A DNA stretch of 64,000 bases, taken from contig JAUPFP010000015.1 in assembly GCA_036925085.1 (NCBI GenBank), positions 891,001-955,000 of the forward strand. The letters are read 5' to 3'. Of the stretch, positions 11,664 through 23,200 are shown piece after piece; the first letter of the stretch is position 1, and each line of letters starts with the position of its first letter. A model generated the notes under the pieces. That model worked only from the letters and a program-made list of their open reading frames with translations. It made no database searches and had not been told where the DNA came from. The position numbers were made by a program, and so were the translations under genes. Source of the DNA: Brachycybe producta (Eukaryota; Arthropoda; Diplopoda; Playtdesmida; Andrognathidae).

Positions 11664-13799
11664 TTAGCTGTGTTCGGAAACTGAAGAAAAAGGTTCTACT
11701 GTATCTGTAAAGAAACCAGAAAGTAGAATCCGGAAACAACATGTGGGCGAGAACCATGCCAGCTCCCATTAACTGAAACCATTAACTTTTCTCAAGAAAG
11801 TAATCAACTAATCCACAAACCTGCTTTCTCGAGAAGATTACACTGAATATGGGTACCTTCTGTGTGAAGGTCTGAATGTAAAGAATGTTTAAAAGTAGAT
11901 GTCATGTTTGTACCATCACCTCCTCCTCCTCCTCTTCATATGAGGCTTTCTATGGCATCATATTTGAGAAAACAAAAATGGCGACATTCAGCACATCCCC
12001 GAAATTCTTGTCTAGAAGGTGAAGCAATCGCCCTTTCTAGATTATTTATAAAGTATAAAGAAATAGTCCCTAGTTTCCGGACACAGCCAAAAAAATAATA
12101 AAAATATTGATAATTTATTTGCACTACACCCCCATCAATCGCAAAGTTTAATTAACAGTTAGTTATAAGACACATACAAACGACGAAACAAAATAAGAAA
12201 ACTAAATATATAACTAATCAAATAAATATAATCCTTAATTTATTTCAATTAAAATATGATGTGTAGTTAACTCCAACTTGTACCTCGTAATAGTAAAAAT
12301 AGTTTAAAAACCTTACATCATCAAGTCCATAAATGTTGAAAAACTTGAAAATAAAAATGAAATAAATTCAAGTCATAATAAATTTTGTGTTTTTTAAAAA
12401 ATATCGCCAAAAATCTAAATATTGTTAAATTGAACTGAAAAGGATCCAATACTGTCCCAAGAAATCTCAAAGAGGTTTACAAATTCCACAAATTCAAGAA
12501 AGCGAGAAGGGAAAAAAACCTCAGGAAGGCTCCACTGGCACCAGAAGTCCAAAAATTCACAAAAATTGAAAAATCAAAGTGGTCTACCAAAAAGCAAAAA
12601 GTACACCAACGTTTTATTTTACACAGATAATATAGTTGAACTCTGCCACCTATAGGTTCCAAAATTCCCGCATAAGAGCCTTATCAGGTACTAGTGTGCC
12701 ACTAAGCCAAACGTATTTCTAACATAAGATTCAAAATTCGATTTTCGAAAATTAGTTTTAACCTTTAGGTCAAAATACATTAGGTATAGGTGGGCCCTCA
12801 GCAGATCAACAATAAGCGATTGAATTGGCTATAACAAGTTGACAAACGATGTTGAATAGCGACTTTATTTTTTAAGTTATGCTTTAAGCTAAACTTTTGT
12901 CTTAAGCAAAGTTTTAAGATTATTTGCAAGTAAAAAAGTTGGTAAAACTAGTGCGGCATCAATGAGATTACTTCTTGTTCAGGTAATCTTTTAGGCAAAT
13001 TTAGCATTTATTTAACAAAAGGTTTCAACAGATAAACATTTAGAAGGTAAATTTGCAGGTTAGAAATGTCGAAGTATTTATAAAAAATAAACCTTATTAA
13101 ACTTGCTAACAAGATTGGGTCAAAATACGATAACAGTTAGGTTGCTTTCATTTTCAATCCCATCCACCAATCTTTATCAATGGGAAAATATACCAAAGTA
13201 CAATTTAAATTCGTATCATACACACATTGGGTTCATTTTAAAGTACAATGTTCTAAAAAATTTTTTTACTGCAGTGAAATATTATATGCATATACACAAA
13301 TGGGAACATAACCTAAAACCATTAACTCAACAGCAAAGGCACTCCTCCATAAAGGTTATTTGGAAAAAAATTCAATACTAGTCATGATATGCATCAAAAA
13401 GCACATAAACTTCATTAGAATTATCATGCCAGATATTGATTCAATGTATTGGAAATGGATTTAATTACAAATTAAACTTATACTGCAATGCTTGAAATCG
13501 TACCATTTAATATGTACAATAAACTTGTTTATGTTTTGTGGCACTTCTATTAAAAGTGCCATAGTTTAAAGGTTCATTAATATGGGGGCCATTGGCAAGG
13601 ACATTGCTGGTTTAATGTTTAATAATTAAACATCAGATTAAGATATATGAGAATTATCAGATGAGCAACATAATGTGCTTTGTTGCACGTACACAAATGT
13701 AAAATGTGCGTGCACAAAAAAACATGACAATAACCACGAGACTTGCAAGATTTTACATGTCTTCCCTTCAGCTATTTTTCCACTTAGAAAAGACTGTCG
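11311..13799. other. AT-rich stretch with microsatellites, no gene seen
   Basis: A (TAA)n microsatellite occupies about 11634-11663. The rest holds short frames typical of random AT-rich DNA and no exon I can support. Confidence 0.45.
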
Positions 13800-14175
13800 G
13801 CTAACATTTTCAAAACAGTTGTCAGCAGTGCTAACATTTCCAGACATTTGCCAACATTTGTAACATTGCTTACATTTACAGATATTTACCAACATTGCTA
13901 ACATATACTAACAACAGCAAACATTTGCCAATAATACTAACATTTCCAGACAACTGTCAATGTTGCTCACATACTGTATGATAACTACAGATCTTTGTTA
14001 ACATTGCTTATAAATTCAAACATTTGTCAGTATTGCTATCATTTTCACACATTTGCCAACATTGCTAACATTTCCTAAACTTGTGCAACAATTCTAACAT
14101 TTCCCAACAATTGCAGACAACTAACTGCCTACAAAAGTAATATTTCCACTGACATTTGCCAAAACTGCTAACTTT
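13800..14175. repeat. Degenerate ~24-bp repeat (ACATTTGCCAACATTGCTA)
   Basis: About 14 imperfect copies of ACATTTGCCAACATTGCTA follow one another. Their regular spacing creates cysteine- and asparagine-rich frames on both strands that are artefacts of the repeat. Confidence 0.75.
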
Positions 14176-15220
14176 TTTATGGAACAATCGAATGGTGCCT
14201 CGCATTTAAACGGGACTTATAACGCTTATCAGAAGCGACGTCTAGAAGTTTGTTAGAAATGAGAACTAGAAATCAATCGTGTAAAATGTCACCACAATAT
14301 CTTTCAAAATAAACATTATATCGCTGTTTGAAATTAGCCTACTGCTTTATTTTTTAACTTCAAATTGGTGGAAAATGCGAAATAATGGTCTTCTTTTAAC
14401 TGTCATAAAACATTTACTTTGAAAAATATCATCAAGGACTCTTAAGTCAGTTTATAAGGAACCATTTATTTTTTTCTAACAATCACTTCTGATAGAAAGG
14501 GACTTTGACAGCTTTGTTGGCAAAATAATGCTAAGTAGTTAGGAAATGGGAAAAAAAGAACATTACTAATATGATAAATCTCTAAATTGATTAAGTGCTA
14601 ATAATATGGAAAAACACTTAACCAAACATGTCTAATATTGAAAAGCCTTTTAACTTTAATTCTGTTTGATAAATTAAATAATACCATCTTTTTGTAAATT
14701 TCAGAATGGACAAAATACAGCAACAAAAAATAAACAAGAAACAAAATTTGGATCCAATAAAACGAAACAAAAAAACAGCAAAAATATTTAGCTTAGATAA
14801 TGTATCTTTTCTTTTGCACTGTATATCCAAGGTTTTAGGAAAATCCAAATATAAGAAAAATATTGAACATAAGTTTTTTTTCTCTCTCTCTCCATGCTAA
14901 ATATTTACAAACTCTTTAATATAAAAGATCCTATTAAGAACAAGAATACTGTTTACCTTCACCAACATGTTTGTTTAGGAAAATCTATGCATTATTGATT
15001 TAGATTGCAAATGTTAGAAAATGTCTTTTTTCTAATTGCTATATCAACAAAGTGTTTGTTTTTAAGCCCATTTAAGTACTTGGCTTAAAAAATAACTTGC
15101 GGAAATTGCTAAACTAAATCTACTAAAATATGTAAATTACAAAGAATAATGAATGGACATCAATATGCTGCATTTCAGCTAAACGGTTTTGGAAACTATG
15201 GTTTATGAACAGCTAATTTT

Positions 15221-15770
15221 CGAACTCTGATTAGGGGTCTTTCAGAAGCAAAATTAAGAGAAACTATAGTTTTCGAAACTAGAAGGGTAGTTGAAGCAGT
15301 GATTTCCAACCTTTTTTTTTTGTTCGGAAGAACCCCTTGAGATATCTGGTAAAATCTCGGGGAACCTCTACCTGACTGACATGTATTAAGGTTAGACAGG
15401 GGCAAATAACAAAATAGATATGTGAATCAGTAGGGTTAATAAATAATAATGAACTTATACTTTTGAATAAAACATTACAAGAGTATTTTTTTGCCTATTT
15501 TGTTTACCGGTACAATTTTTCGCAAGCTTTTTCAAATTCTCTCGGAACCTTGATTGGGAGTCACTGACTTAAAGGATATTTTTATGTCGAGACCTTTAAA
15601 ATGAACTCTTATTGCTAGTTAAATTCTCAATTTTTGTTTCTCACTTCCAAGTAAAAACGACTTAAAAGTGCCCAAATACCAAAAAATTTCGTCTTTTTCA
15701 AATGGCCATATAAAGTATATTATTTAAAAATATCAAAATTAAAATAAGTAGTTTCTAAAACATTTAAGAT
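15221..15770. mobile_element. Palindromic MITE split by a hAT-type insertion
   Basis: The left part (ACTAGAAGGGTAG near 15279) and right part (inner segment from 15567, ending with TAGTTTCTAAAAC near 15753) belong to one copy of the AACTAGAAGGG family. They are separated by the hAT-type element at 15297-15566. The host copy is therefore older than the insert. Confidence 0.6.
15297..15566. mobile_element. Non-autonomous hAT-type element, 270 bp
   Basis: The ends are CAGTGATTTCCAACC and the inverted CAGTGACTCCCAATC, the classic CAGTG hAT terminus. Flanks AGTTGAAG (left) and ACTTAAAG (right) match at 6 of 8 positions, fitting an aged 8-bp target duplication. An AACCCCTTGAGA-type inner segment resembles the element at 59981-60247. 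No transposase frame is present. Confidence 0.7.
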
Positions 15771-16704
15771 CGCAGTATATTATGAGGTCTATTGATGTTT
15801 TCACAATAAAATCAACATGAAAGCCACAAAAAGCGTGTTTAAAATGCAAATTAAATTTTTTTGGATTAAAAAAATCTATTTTTATGGTAATTAAATAATT
15901 TTATGATGCAGACAAATATTTTTTCGTCTTTTTTTCCGAAATTGTATTAGGTGTAGTAAAGGAAAGTCTAAGGTATTTGCGAAAAGTACTAACAAGTTAT
16001 TTTTTGAAAAATTGCTTTAACTGAAATTATGTGGCTTTTAAAATTAAAATGAGTAAAATTAATGCTTATTTTTTTAAAGTACATGAAATTTAACACATAC
16101 GCGTTTAAACATGGCAAGCTAGGGGTATATTTGTATCAAAATTATTTTAAAGTCCTTCAGTTGCCTATATTAATTATATCAGTGTACTTGTATACGTGCT
16201 GTTATTTCGTGAAATTCAAGATCAAAAAAATATCAGACCACCAGAATTTCATTAGCGGTCACTAAAAAAAATTCCCATTTTTTTTCTTCTTCTACCAACT
16301 TTGATCGTATGATATTCTTATCTTTCTGATTTTTTTTTCATGAAGAATTTATGAAACAAAACGTTACGTTAGAGGTTGATTGATCAAAATAAGATCTGGC
16401 TTTTCCCTGTTACCTTCAAGAAAAACCGACACCTCCTTAAAAAACCTGTTTGATATTCATCATGCAATTTAAAAATGCATTTCAGTTATGAGAAGGGTGG
16501 TGTCCATTTGCTATTATTAGTGTAAAAAAACCAACAGTCATATTAAAATTGTATTGAAAGTATAATTTCAGATTAATTTATTTATTGTGATTTGAAATAA
16601 ATTCAAATAATAATTAATTAGCTTGCGACTATAACATTGAGAACGCCTCTTATAATTACAGTGCTAACTTTAACAACTTTAAAAATAAAATTAAGATAAT
16701 CTAG
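15771..16704. other. AT-rich stretch, nothing identified
   Basis: Only short frames of random character and homopolymer runs were seen. Confidence 0.4.
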
Positions 16705-16850
16705 GTAGTTGTTTTTAGAAACTAGAAGGGTAACCCAATGGATGATTTCCAAATCACATGAAAAGCTTATTTTGAAAGTTATCAAAGTGAAAATGGCCCA
16801 TCAGTGATTGAGCTCCCCCCTTCTAGTTTCTAAAACACATTTAAGTTTAT
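16705..16850. mobile_element. Short copy of the palindromic AACTAGAAGGG MITE
   Basis: It begins TTTTAGAAACTAGAAGGG and ends CCCCCCTTCTAGTTTCTAAA, the same sequence inverted. About 145 bp long, it has lost much of the interior seen in the 11059 copy. Confidence 0.7.
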
Positions 16851-16865
16851 CATAGTTTTACGGGG

Positions 16866-17046
16866 CGACTGAATAAGCGCCAAATTGAACAAACGCCAAA
16901 CTGAATAAGCGCCAAATGGAACAAACGCCAAACTGAATAACAGCCAAATTTTTGGCTTTTATTCCATTTGGCGTTTCTTCCATTTGGCGCTTATTCAGTT
17001 TGGCGTTTATTCCATTTGGCATTTATTAAGTTTGGCGGTTATTCAG
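16866..17046. repeat. Inverted array of the TTTGGCG minisatellite
   Basis: Units of GCGCCAAACTGAATAA run left to about 16945; the reverse complement (TTATTCAGTTTGGCG-type units) runs right from there to 17046, meeting at CCAAATTTTTGG. The whole can fold into a long hairpin. The same unit recurs in one orientation at 18064-18290 and as a 32-bp array at 36990-37625. Confidence 0.8.
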
Positions 17047-17134
17047 GTTTTTTGTAAATTCTGATGGTCCAAATATTGTGAGCTTTTATAGACGTCAGAC
17101 TGTGCATATTTACAAACAGAACATGCTAACCTAA

Positions 17135-17238
17135 CCAAACCAATCCTAACCTAACCTAACCTAACCAAACCTAACCAATCCTAACCTAACCTAACCAATC
17201 CTAACCTAACCTAACCAAACCAAACCTAACCTAACAAA
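17135..17238. repeat. Interstitial telomere-like (CCTAA)n repeat
   Basis: About 100 bp of CCTAA with CCAAA and CCAAT variants. TTAGG is the ancestral arthropod telomere unit, but short interstitial runs occur in many animals, so this does not identify the phylum. The array is interrupted by the solo LTR and continues briefly at 18035-18051. Confidence 0.75.
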
Positions 17239-18034
17239 TGTGACAACCCAGTTTTGCTCTTTAGTTGGAGCAGACTAAATCTCCTGTGTCGTCTGCTAGG
17301 CTGGCTAATTAGCTGCCAGGCAGACGACAAAATGGCCAGCAAGGGTCACTGTCCTCCCCCAGGTGGAGCAGCCTGGGGGTATATAATGGCGGCGGCCATT
17401 ATATTCTGGGCAGTGTGTGTTAGACCCTGATGCTAAGTGCATGCTTCAAGGCTCTCTTCATTTCAACAGGTGGCCAAGATGGCCACCATTCATCACTTGT
17501 TTCCTTTGTGTGAAGAGGTCAATGACCTCCTCTCCTGGTCTTAATAGCCAGGAGAGTCATCTCTGTTTTTGTTCTGCTCTCTGCTGGTTATTTAACCAGC
17601 AGATATTGCAGCCATCTATAAGTGAGTGTTTTGGTTATTTATTCCTTGAATAAATATTATATCTTTATTTTTCACTCACCACACAGTGTTGTGCCCTTTC
17701 TTGGGGGAAGTATCCGCGAGGGGGTGGGGGGTTTATGGGTGGAAGTCACCCTACCACCACCATCCTATTCCGGCTTGTTATCGTCTTGTCGGCCGGTTCT
17801 TCGCGCGCCGGTCACGGTGGACCCATCGGGCGGTCACCGTGGTTTCTCGTCGTGGTTCGGCGGTCATCCGACCGTCGATATTCGGCGAGGCAGGCTCCGG
17901 TTGGCCGGCGCCACCCGGACACGTGGTCAAGAGGGCAGTCCGCGCTTCGATCCCGGCCCCTAACGGAGTCTGGATCCGGTAAGTCGGGGAAGATTTGCCG
18001 GGGTGTTGTTTCGGACCCAAGTCGGGTCGTTACA
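17239..18034 (+). mobile_element. Solo LTR, 796 bp, of a retrotransposon
   Basis: It starts TGTGACAACCC and ends GGGTCGTTACA; these termini are inverted copies at 9 of 11 positions. A perfect 4-bp direct repeat CAAA flanks it (17235-17238 and 18035-18038). Inside, GTATATAATGG near 17379 suits a TATA box and AATAAA near 17649 suits a poly(A) signal, giving a U3-R-U5 order on the plus strand. The GC-rich right half (17690-18030) contrasts with all surrounding DNA. No internal gag-pol and no second LTR are seen, so it is a solo LTR left by recombination. A Ty3/gypsy origin is likely from the 4-bp duplication, but not proven. Confidence 0.8.
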
Positions 18035-18063
18035 CAAAACCAAACCTAACAATGTGTTTATCA

Positions 18064-18290
18064 CATTTTGGCGGTTATTCAGTTTGGCGCTTGTTCAGTT
18101 TGGCGTTTGTTCCATTTGGTGCTTATTCTGTTTGGCGTTTGTTCCATTTGGCTTTTATTCAGTTTGGCGTTTGTTTCATTTGGCGTTTATTCAGCTTGGC
18201 GTTAGTTCAGATTGGCGTTTGTTCAATTTGGCGCTTGTTCAATTTGGCGCTTGTTCAATTTGGCGCTTGTTCAATTTGGCGCTTGATCAG
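18064..18290 (+). repeat. TTTGGCG minisatellite, second block
   Basis: Units of about 16 bp (TTTGGCGTTTGTTCA and close variants) run in one direction. The block lies just right of the LTR insertion and belongs with 16866-17046. Open frames across it are repeat artefacts. Confidence 0.85.
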
Positions 18291-18299
18291 CGCCACCAG

Positions 18300-20100
18300 T
18301 TTTACAGCTGAAAGACAGGATATTTAGAGTTCGAGAGGCGTCTAAACTTTAAAACAAATCTGTACTTGAATTATTTTTTTATGTTTTAATGTTTTTTACT
18401 AAGGGAATGATCACACACGCTTAAAAAAATCTCACTGAATTTCACTTTCTAAAGCATTTAGCAGAAATGCCATATATATCTTTTAGTGCAAAGCACCATG
18501 GAGATATTCTGAATTTTTTAAATTTCTAATTCTAATTTCTGTTGGTTTATATGTGTGCGTGATTGTTCACTAACACTACAACCCTTATATACCTAGTACA
18601 CACCTGATAATTTAAATGCATTTTAATAATAAACGCGTTCTACAGAGCCCTGTGAAGGGGAAACAAGCAATATGTCGAATTCAATTTATTCAGTTAATAA
18701 CCTCAAAATATTGAGTTAATTACTTAAATATAAAATATATAAACTATTGACAAAATATTAATTTAGTATTTCCATTTAAAATAATTATAAAGACAAATTT
18801 TATTTGGTTCATGTCCTTAACTAGATTCCGTATAATTCACCTACACATTTAATTTGAATTCATTTAACTCATGTGTGCACAATGTATTACAGAATACTTG
18901 CAACCCATTTGTAAGTTTAATTTGGATGCATTTATCAAATTTACTTATGATGCAGCTTACATGTACAAAAAAGGATATGCAAATAATTGAAAAGTGTGCA
19001 AATTGTTTCTATAAATTGTGCATTCTATGTAAATAGAAAATAAACCAAAAATTTACAAAACATGCCAGAAAATCGTTCTTGGGGAATTGCTTGAAGTAGT
19101 AGATCTATTTTACGACATTTTCATACAACTGTAACGAATTCAGATTTGGAAATGACATTCGTCACATTTTGGAAGTTATTGACTCCAAGTTGGTCCAAAA
19201 ATCAATTTTTTTTAAAAAGCTCAGACCGACTAAAAATGAATAGTATTAATTAAGCAATCGTGTAGCAACTTTCTAGAAATTGTACCTAAAAAAAAGCTGA
19301 GTATACTCGAATTACTGCAACCCATTGTAAAAAATACAACAAAAAATAACCCTGAAACTGCTGTTTTAATTGTAAAATAGAAATTATATAATAAACTTAA
19401 TTAAACTGAAAGTCTATATAATATAAATATATATTAAGTAACAGTTCAATAGAAAAAAAACATGCTTATGTTAATATACAGTAAGAACGTATTGCTAAAT
19501 AGCTTTTTGATTGAATGAATTTGTGCAACAACTAAAACAAAATCAATGTTTGCCGAATTCCAAGTGTCGAATGGAAGAAAAATACTAGCAAATAAAACAA
19601 AAACAAGTGTCCACGAGGACAGAACATGGACAATTAAATTGAAAACAACACTTACATTCTGTCATTGTGTACACATACACAGTACAAGTACACACAAACT
19701 GGCCAACTAAACCAACTGTTTATCTGACACGTATATACTATTAAATATTTCACTAGTTCAAAGGCTGTTTGTTTGTACAACTCTAGTTGTTACTAGTTAA
19801 GCTGGTAACTACATATTCAAGATATCGATTACTAGGAAATGCATTATATTGTATTACATTTGTCAATCGTACTGTATATTTAGAGAGAAAGATAACCTTC
19901 AAGATAATTAGATTGTATCATCTTCATCTGACACTTTGACATATTGCAGTTAACATTTTTATAAATATTCAAATGTTGCAAAATTGAAAATATGTAAGTG
20001 AAACTGGACTTGCATTTCAGATTTTACATTAGGCTCGTAAAAGAAATTGCAAGCTTTTAGAAAATAGAAAAGTAAATAATTCAATTAAGGGGGGTCCATG
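18300..20100. other. AT-rich stretch, nothing identified
   Basis: No coding exon, RNA gene or clear repeat boundary was found. Confidence 0.4.
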
Positions 20101-20235
20101 TACAGTAAAACCTGAACAAAACGGAAACCTGGCTAAACGGAAAAAAAAATCTCGGAACTTAACCTATTAATTTTTTTTACACATCTCTATAAAACGGAAA
20201 ACTGCTAGAACGAAAAAAAAATTGTCTGGAGCCAC
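20101..20235. mobile_element. Remnant of a pogo/Tigger-like element end
   Basis: TACAGTAAAACCTGAACAAA followed by AACGGAAACCTGGCTAAACGG is the usual start of Tc1/mariner pogo-type elements, with TA as the target site. Only this end is recognisable and no transposase is seen. Confidence 0.5.
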
Positions 20236-23200
20236 AGGATTCTGGTTTATCACTTTTACTACGTATATTCTTTAAAAATAAACTTTTTATGGCAGTTTAT
20301 AAATGATAAAACTTTAACCTTTTGGACTTTAATCTTTATAAGACAATTTCTTTTTCACTTTTGACTCAACTAATGGTGAAAACCTAAAATCCAGAATTTG
20401 AAACTGAAATGAAGTTTATTTTTAGAGGTATAAAAAGTAGAAAATTAACTAATTCAGTGCTTACCAATTAAATTTGGCCACTGGAACCTTTATGAATCTT
20501 TAAAATAGTAAGAAGCCTAAAATTCGTGTATATCTGTTGAACTTTTTTACAAAAACAGTATGAACTGCAGAGAATTTTATAAAAATCCTAACCGGTCTCC
20601 AATGACTCTCTCCATGCTAGTCGCTACTGTGCTCAATGTTGTACGAAAATCGGTACAGCACAGTACGAATACAGCATTGTCAGTTTATCTTTTACTGTTA
20701 ATATACTTGAACCGAAAATTTATATTCCCGCTTTTCGGGTTTACTTGCAATGAGTCTTTGAGGGTGCAATGTCAAGAACATCTATATAAACACCTCAAAG
20801 AAGCCAAATATGAATTTCTTTGAATTGGGATAACTTCCCTTTTTAAAACAACATGTTTCAAATTAGATTATAAGTATAATTTGATTAACATGCACAATGC
20901 ATATGCTGCAACAGACAGTAATATCATTTTTTAAAATGATTTTAATAAACTATTATAATTATATATTTTTTATTATGTCATGACATTTATTTAATTTTTT
21001 TAATTTTCTGGCGAAACCCATACTTCACGGAACCTTAGAGTTCCATCTGAATACTATTTGGGAAAAGCTGTCTTGAAGTGATTCTTTCACTTTTCGAGTT
21101 TCTAAACTACTTTTAATTAGTTTTTAACGTTAATTCTTAAATGTACACTAACAAGAATTCAATTCTACTGCTTCTTCAATTCCACATTAATAGTTGCAGT
21201 AAGGTATAGATAAGCCTCAGTTGATCTTCGACATGGAAATCGGCAGTTTTAATCTTTTTCGATATTTGACCCAACTTGAAATTCAAAACTATAATCTAAG
21301 TACTTGAAATTGATATGAAAAGTCACTCGTTTAGTTAAGACGAGTGAAACATGTAAAATGATTACTAGGAGCTGCAGAAGATTGCTTGCAGTTATTGAAA
21401 TTTAACACTTAGTTGATGCATAATGGGCAATGCATCGTTAATTGACTCATAAATGGTTGCATGATATTCAGTAAGTACGGCTATTGTTCGAAGCAAAAAG
21501 CTCCTTCCTATAAATGCAACCACTTGATTACTTTTCTTCCACGGTGTGTCAATTTCCCCAGCTTATCTTGAATTGAATGTTGGGGGAAAATAATTCATGC
21601 AACTTTCTCATATACAAAACTGTGAATACACACATTTTTTTATTGCAACCGTTGTCGTTTCAGTTAAACAGTTTCCACTGTTTTAATTTTGCCTACTAGT
21701 AATTTTTGTATGTATAATAAATTGAAACCTAGTTCAATCAGTGCATGAGCAGAAAATTATTTATTCAAAAAAAAAAATGCATTGAAATAATTAATACAAT
21801 TGATTTTAACCATACAGAATATATCTTTCAGAAATTTATTCCACAACCTTTTTTTTCAATTAATCAATATTATAATATTTGTGATTCCTAGATAATTCCC
21901 GGTTGAATGTAAAAATCTGACATCTATTTTCAGACCTGAATACTCTACCAGATTAACTTACAAAACAGAAACTATCTACTCTTATTTTATTTTGGTAAAC
22001 AACAGAAAATACTCTCAGGTCTTGGAAAACTTAAAATACAAAAAAAAGTGCATAATAACATTTCAGGGTCTATATTTACTCTTAAAAACAGTATCCAGGA
22101 AAAGGAAATCTAATATTATGCTACATAAACAAAATATTCTAAATAAATGTTATTTTGACTTCCTTTAAAAAAAAATCATACAAGTATATAGCACACTAAT
22201 ATGTTAGTGCTGTATTTCTCGAATTAATTGTAAGTCTACTTAGGTGAGTCTTGAAAACAAATTCTACGAAAAAACAAACATCCCATAATCACAATTCAAC
22301 TAAGATTCCCTATGTAAATAGCAAGTGTTCATTATTATGCAATGCAAAGACACAAAGTATACATGTACTGTATGTTTATGCATTGCATACTCATACTTCT
22401 TCATTGACTAATGTTGTTGCATTTTAAACCAAAGTTTTTTTATTTAGTTATTCTGTTATTTGCATATTTTTCAAAGTTCTGCTTGTTTAAATAAAACAAA
22501 AGGTTGAAATGAAAACAAAATTGAGCATGAGGCTAACATCTAACGTATTGAACTAAAACAGGCGAATTTGAATTAAAAGCTTAAATTCATAAATCAACAT
22601 TAATGCCTTGCCACACAGAACACATTGGAGTGGTCGAATTTGACGACGCAATATAATTGGCATGTGGGTCATGTGCAAAAGTCTTTCCATAGCAATACGC
22701 TCGCACAATGTCAACCACAGGTCCACAGCCCAGCCACCTGCAACAACATTTTCCAGTCGAACTCGACCACTTTAAAAGTAGTCCGTATGAGAAAAGAAAG
22801 AGTGGCAGGAGATAAAAAAATTCCCAATCATAAATTATTGTCATTTAAACAAGTCACATTCCTCAGGTCGAACTGTTACCTGTCTGCAATGTTTCAGCAA
22901 TGCGATAACTAAACATTGTTAACGTTGCAGAGGCGTTAGCTAACAATCTACCCAATTTACATAAAATAGCTTTTAAAAACTAATTATTGGTTTCGGTGGT
23001 TTATGTAACTTTTAAGATTATGCAAACTCAAAGATAACAAGGTCCGAAAAAAAAACGTTTCGTTTTTTTCTGCAGGTGATTAATGATTAGTACAGATTTC
23101 TCACGCAGATTAAACCGACAATCAGTCATTCACACTCAAATATAAAACACGAAACAATCACATGTCTTCCAAATCACATCATCAACTAATATTCAATAAA

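Noticed and set aside
13638-13904. Cysteine-rich 88-codon frame as a third defensin
   Set aside because: The cysteines come from the ACATTTGCCAAC repeat, the spacing does not fit CS-alpha-beta, and no signal exon is present.
17622-18327. Frames of 80-113 codons in the GC-rich stretch
   Set aside because: They lie in the U5 half of the solo LTR and the adjoining minisatellite and show no retroviral or cellular domain.
22587-22912. Overlapping 85- and 95-codon frames on opposite strands
   Set aside because: No splice signals, signal peptide or domain; opposite-strand overlap suggests chance.
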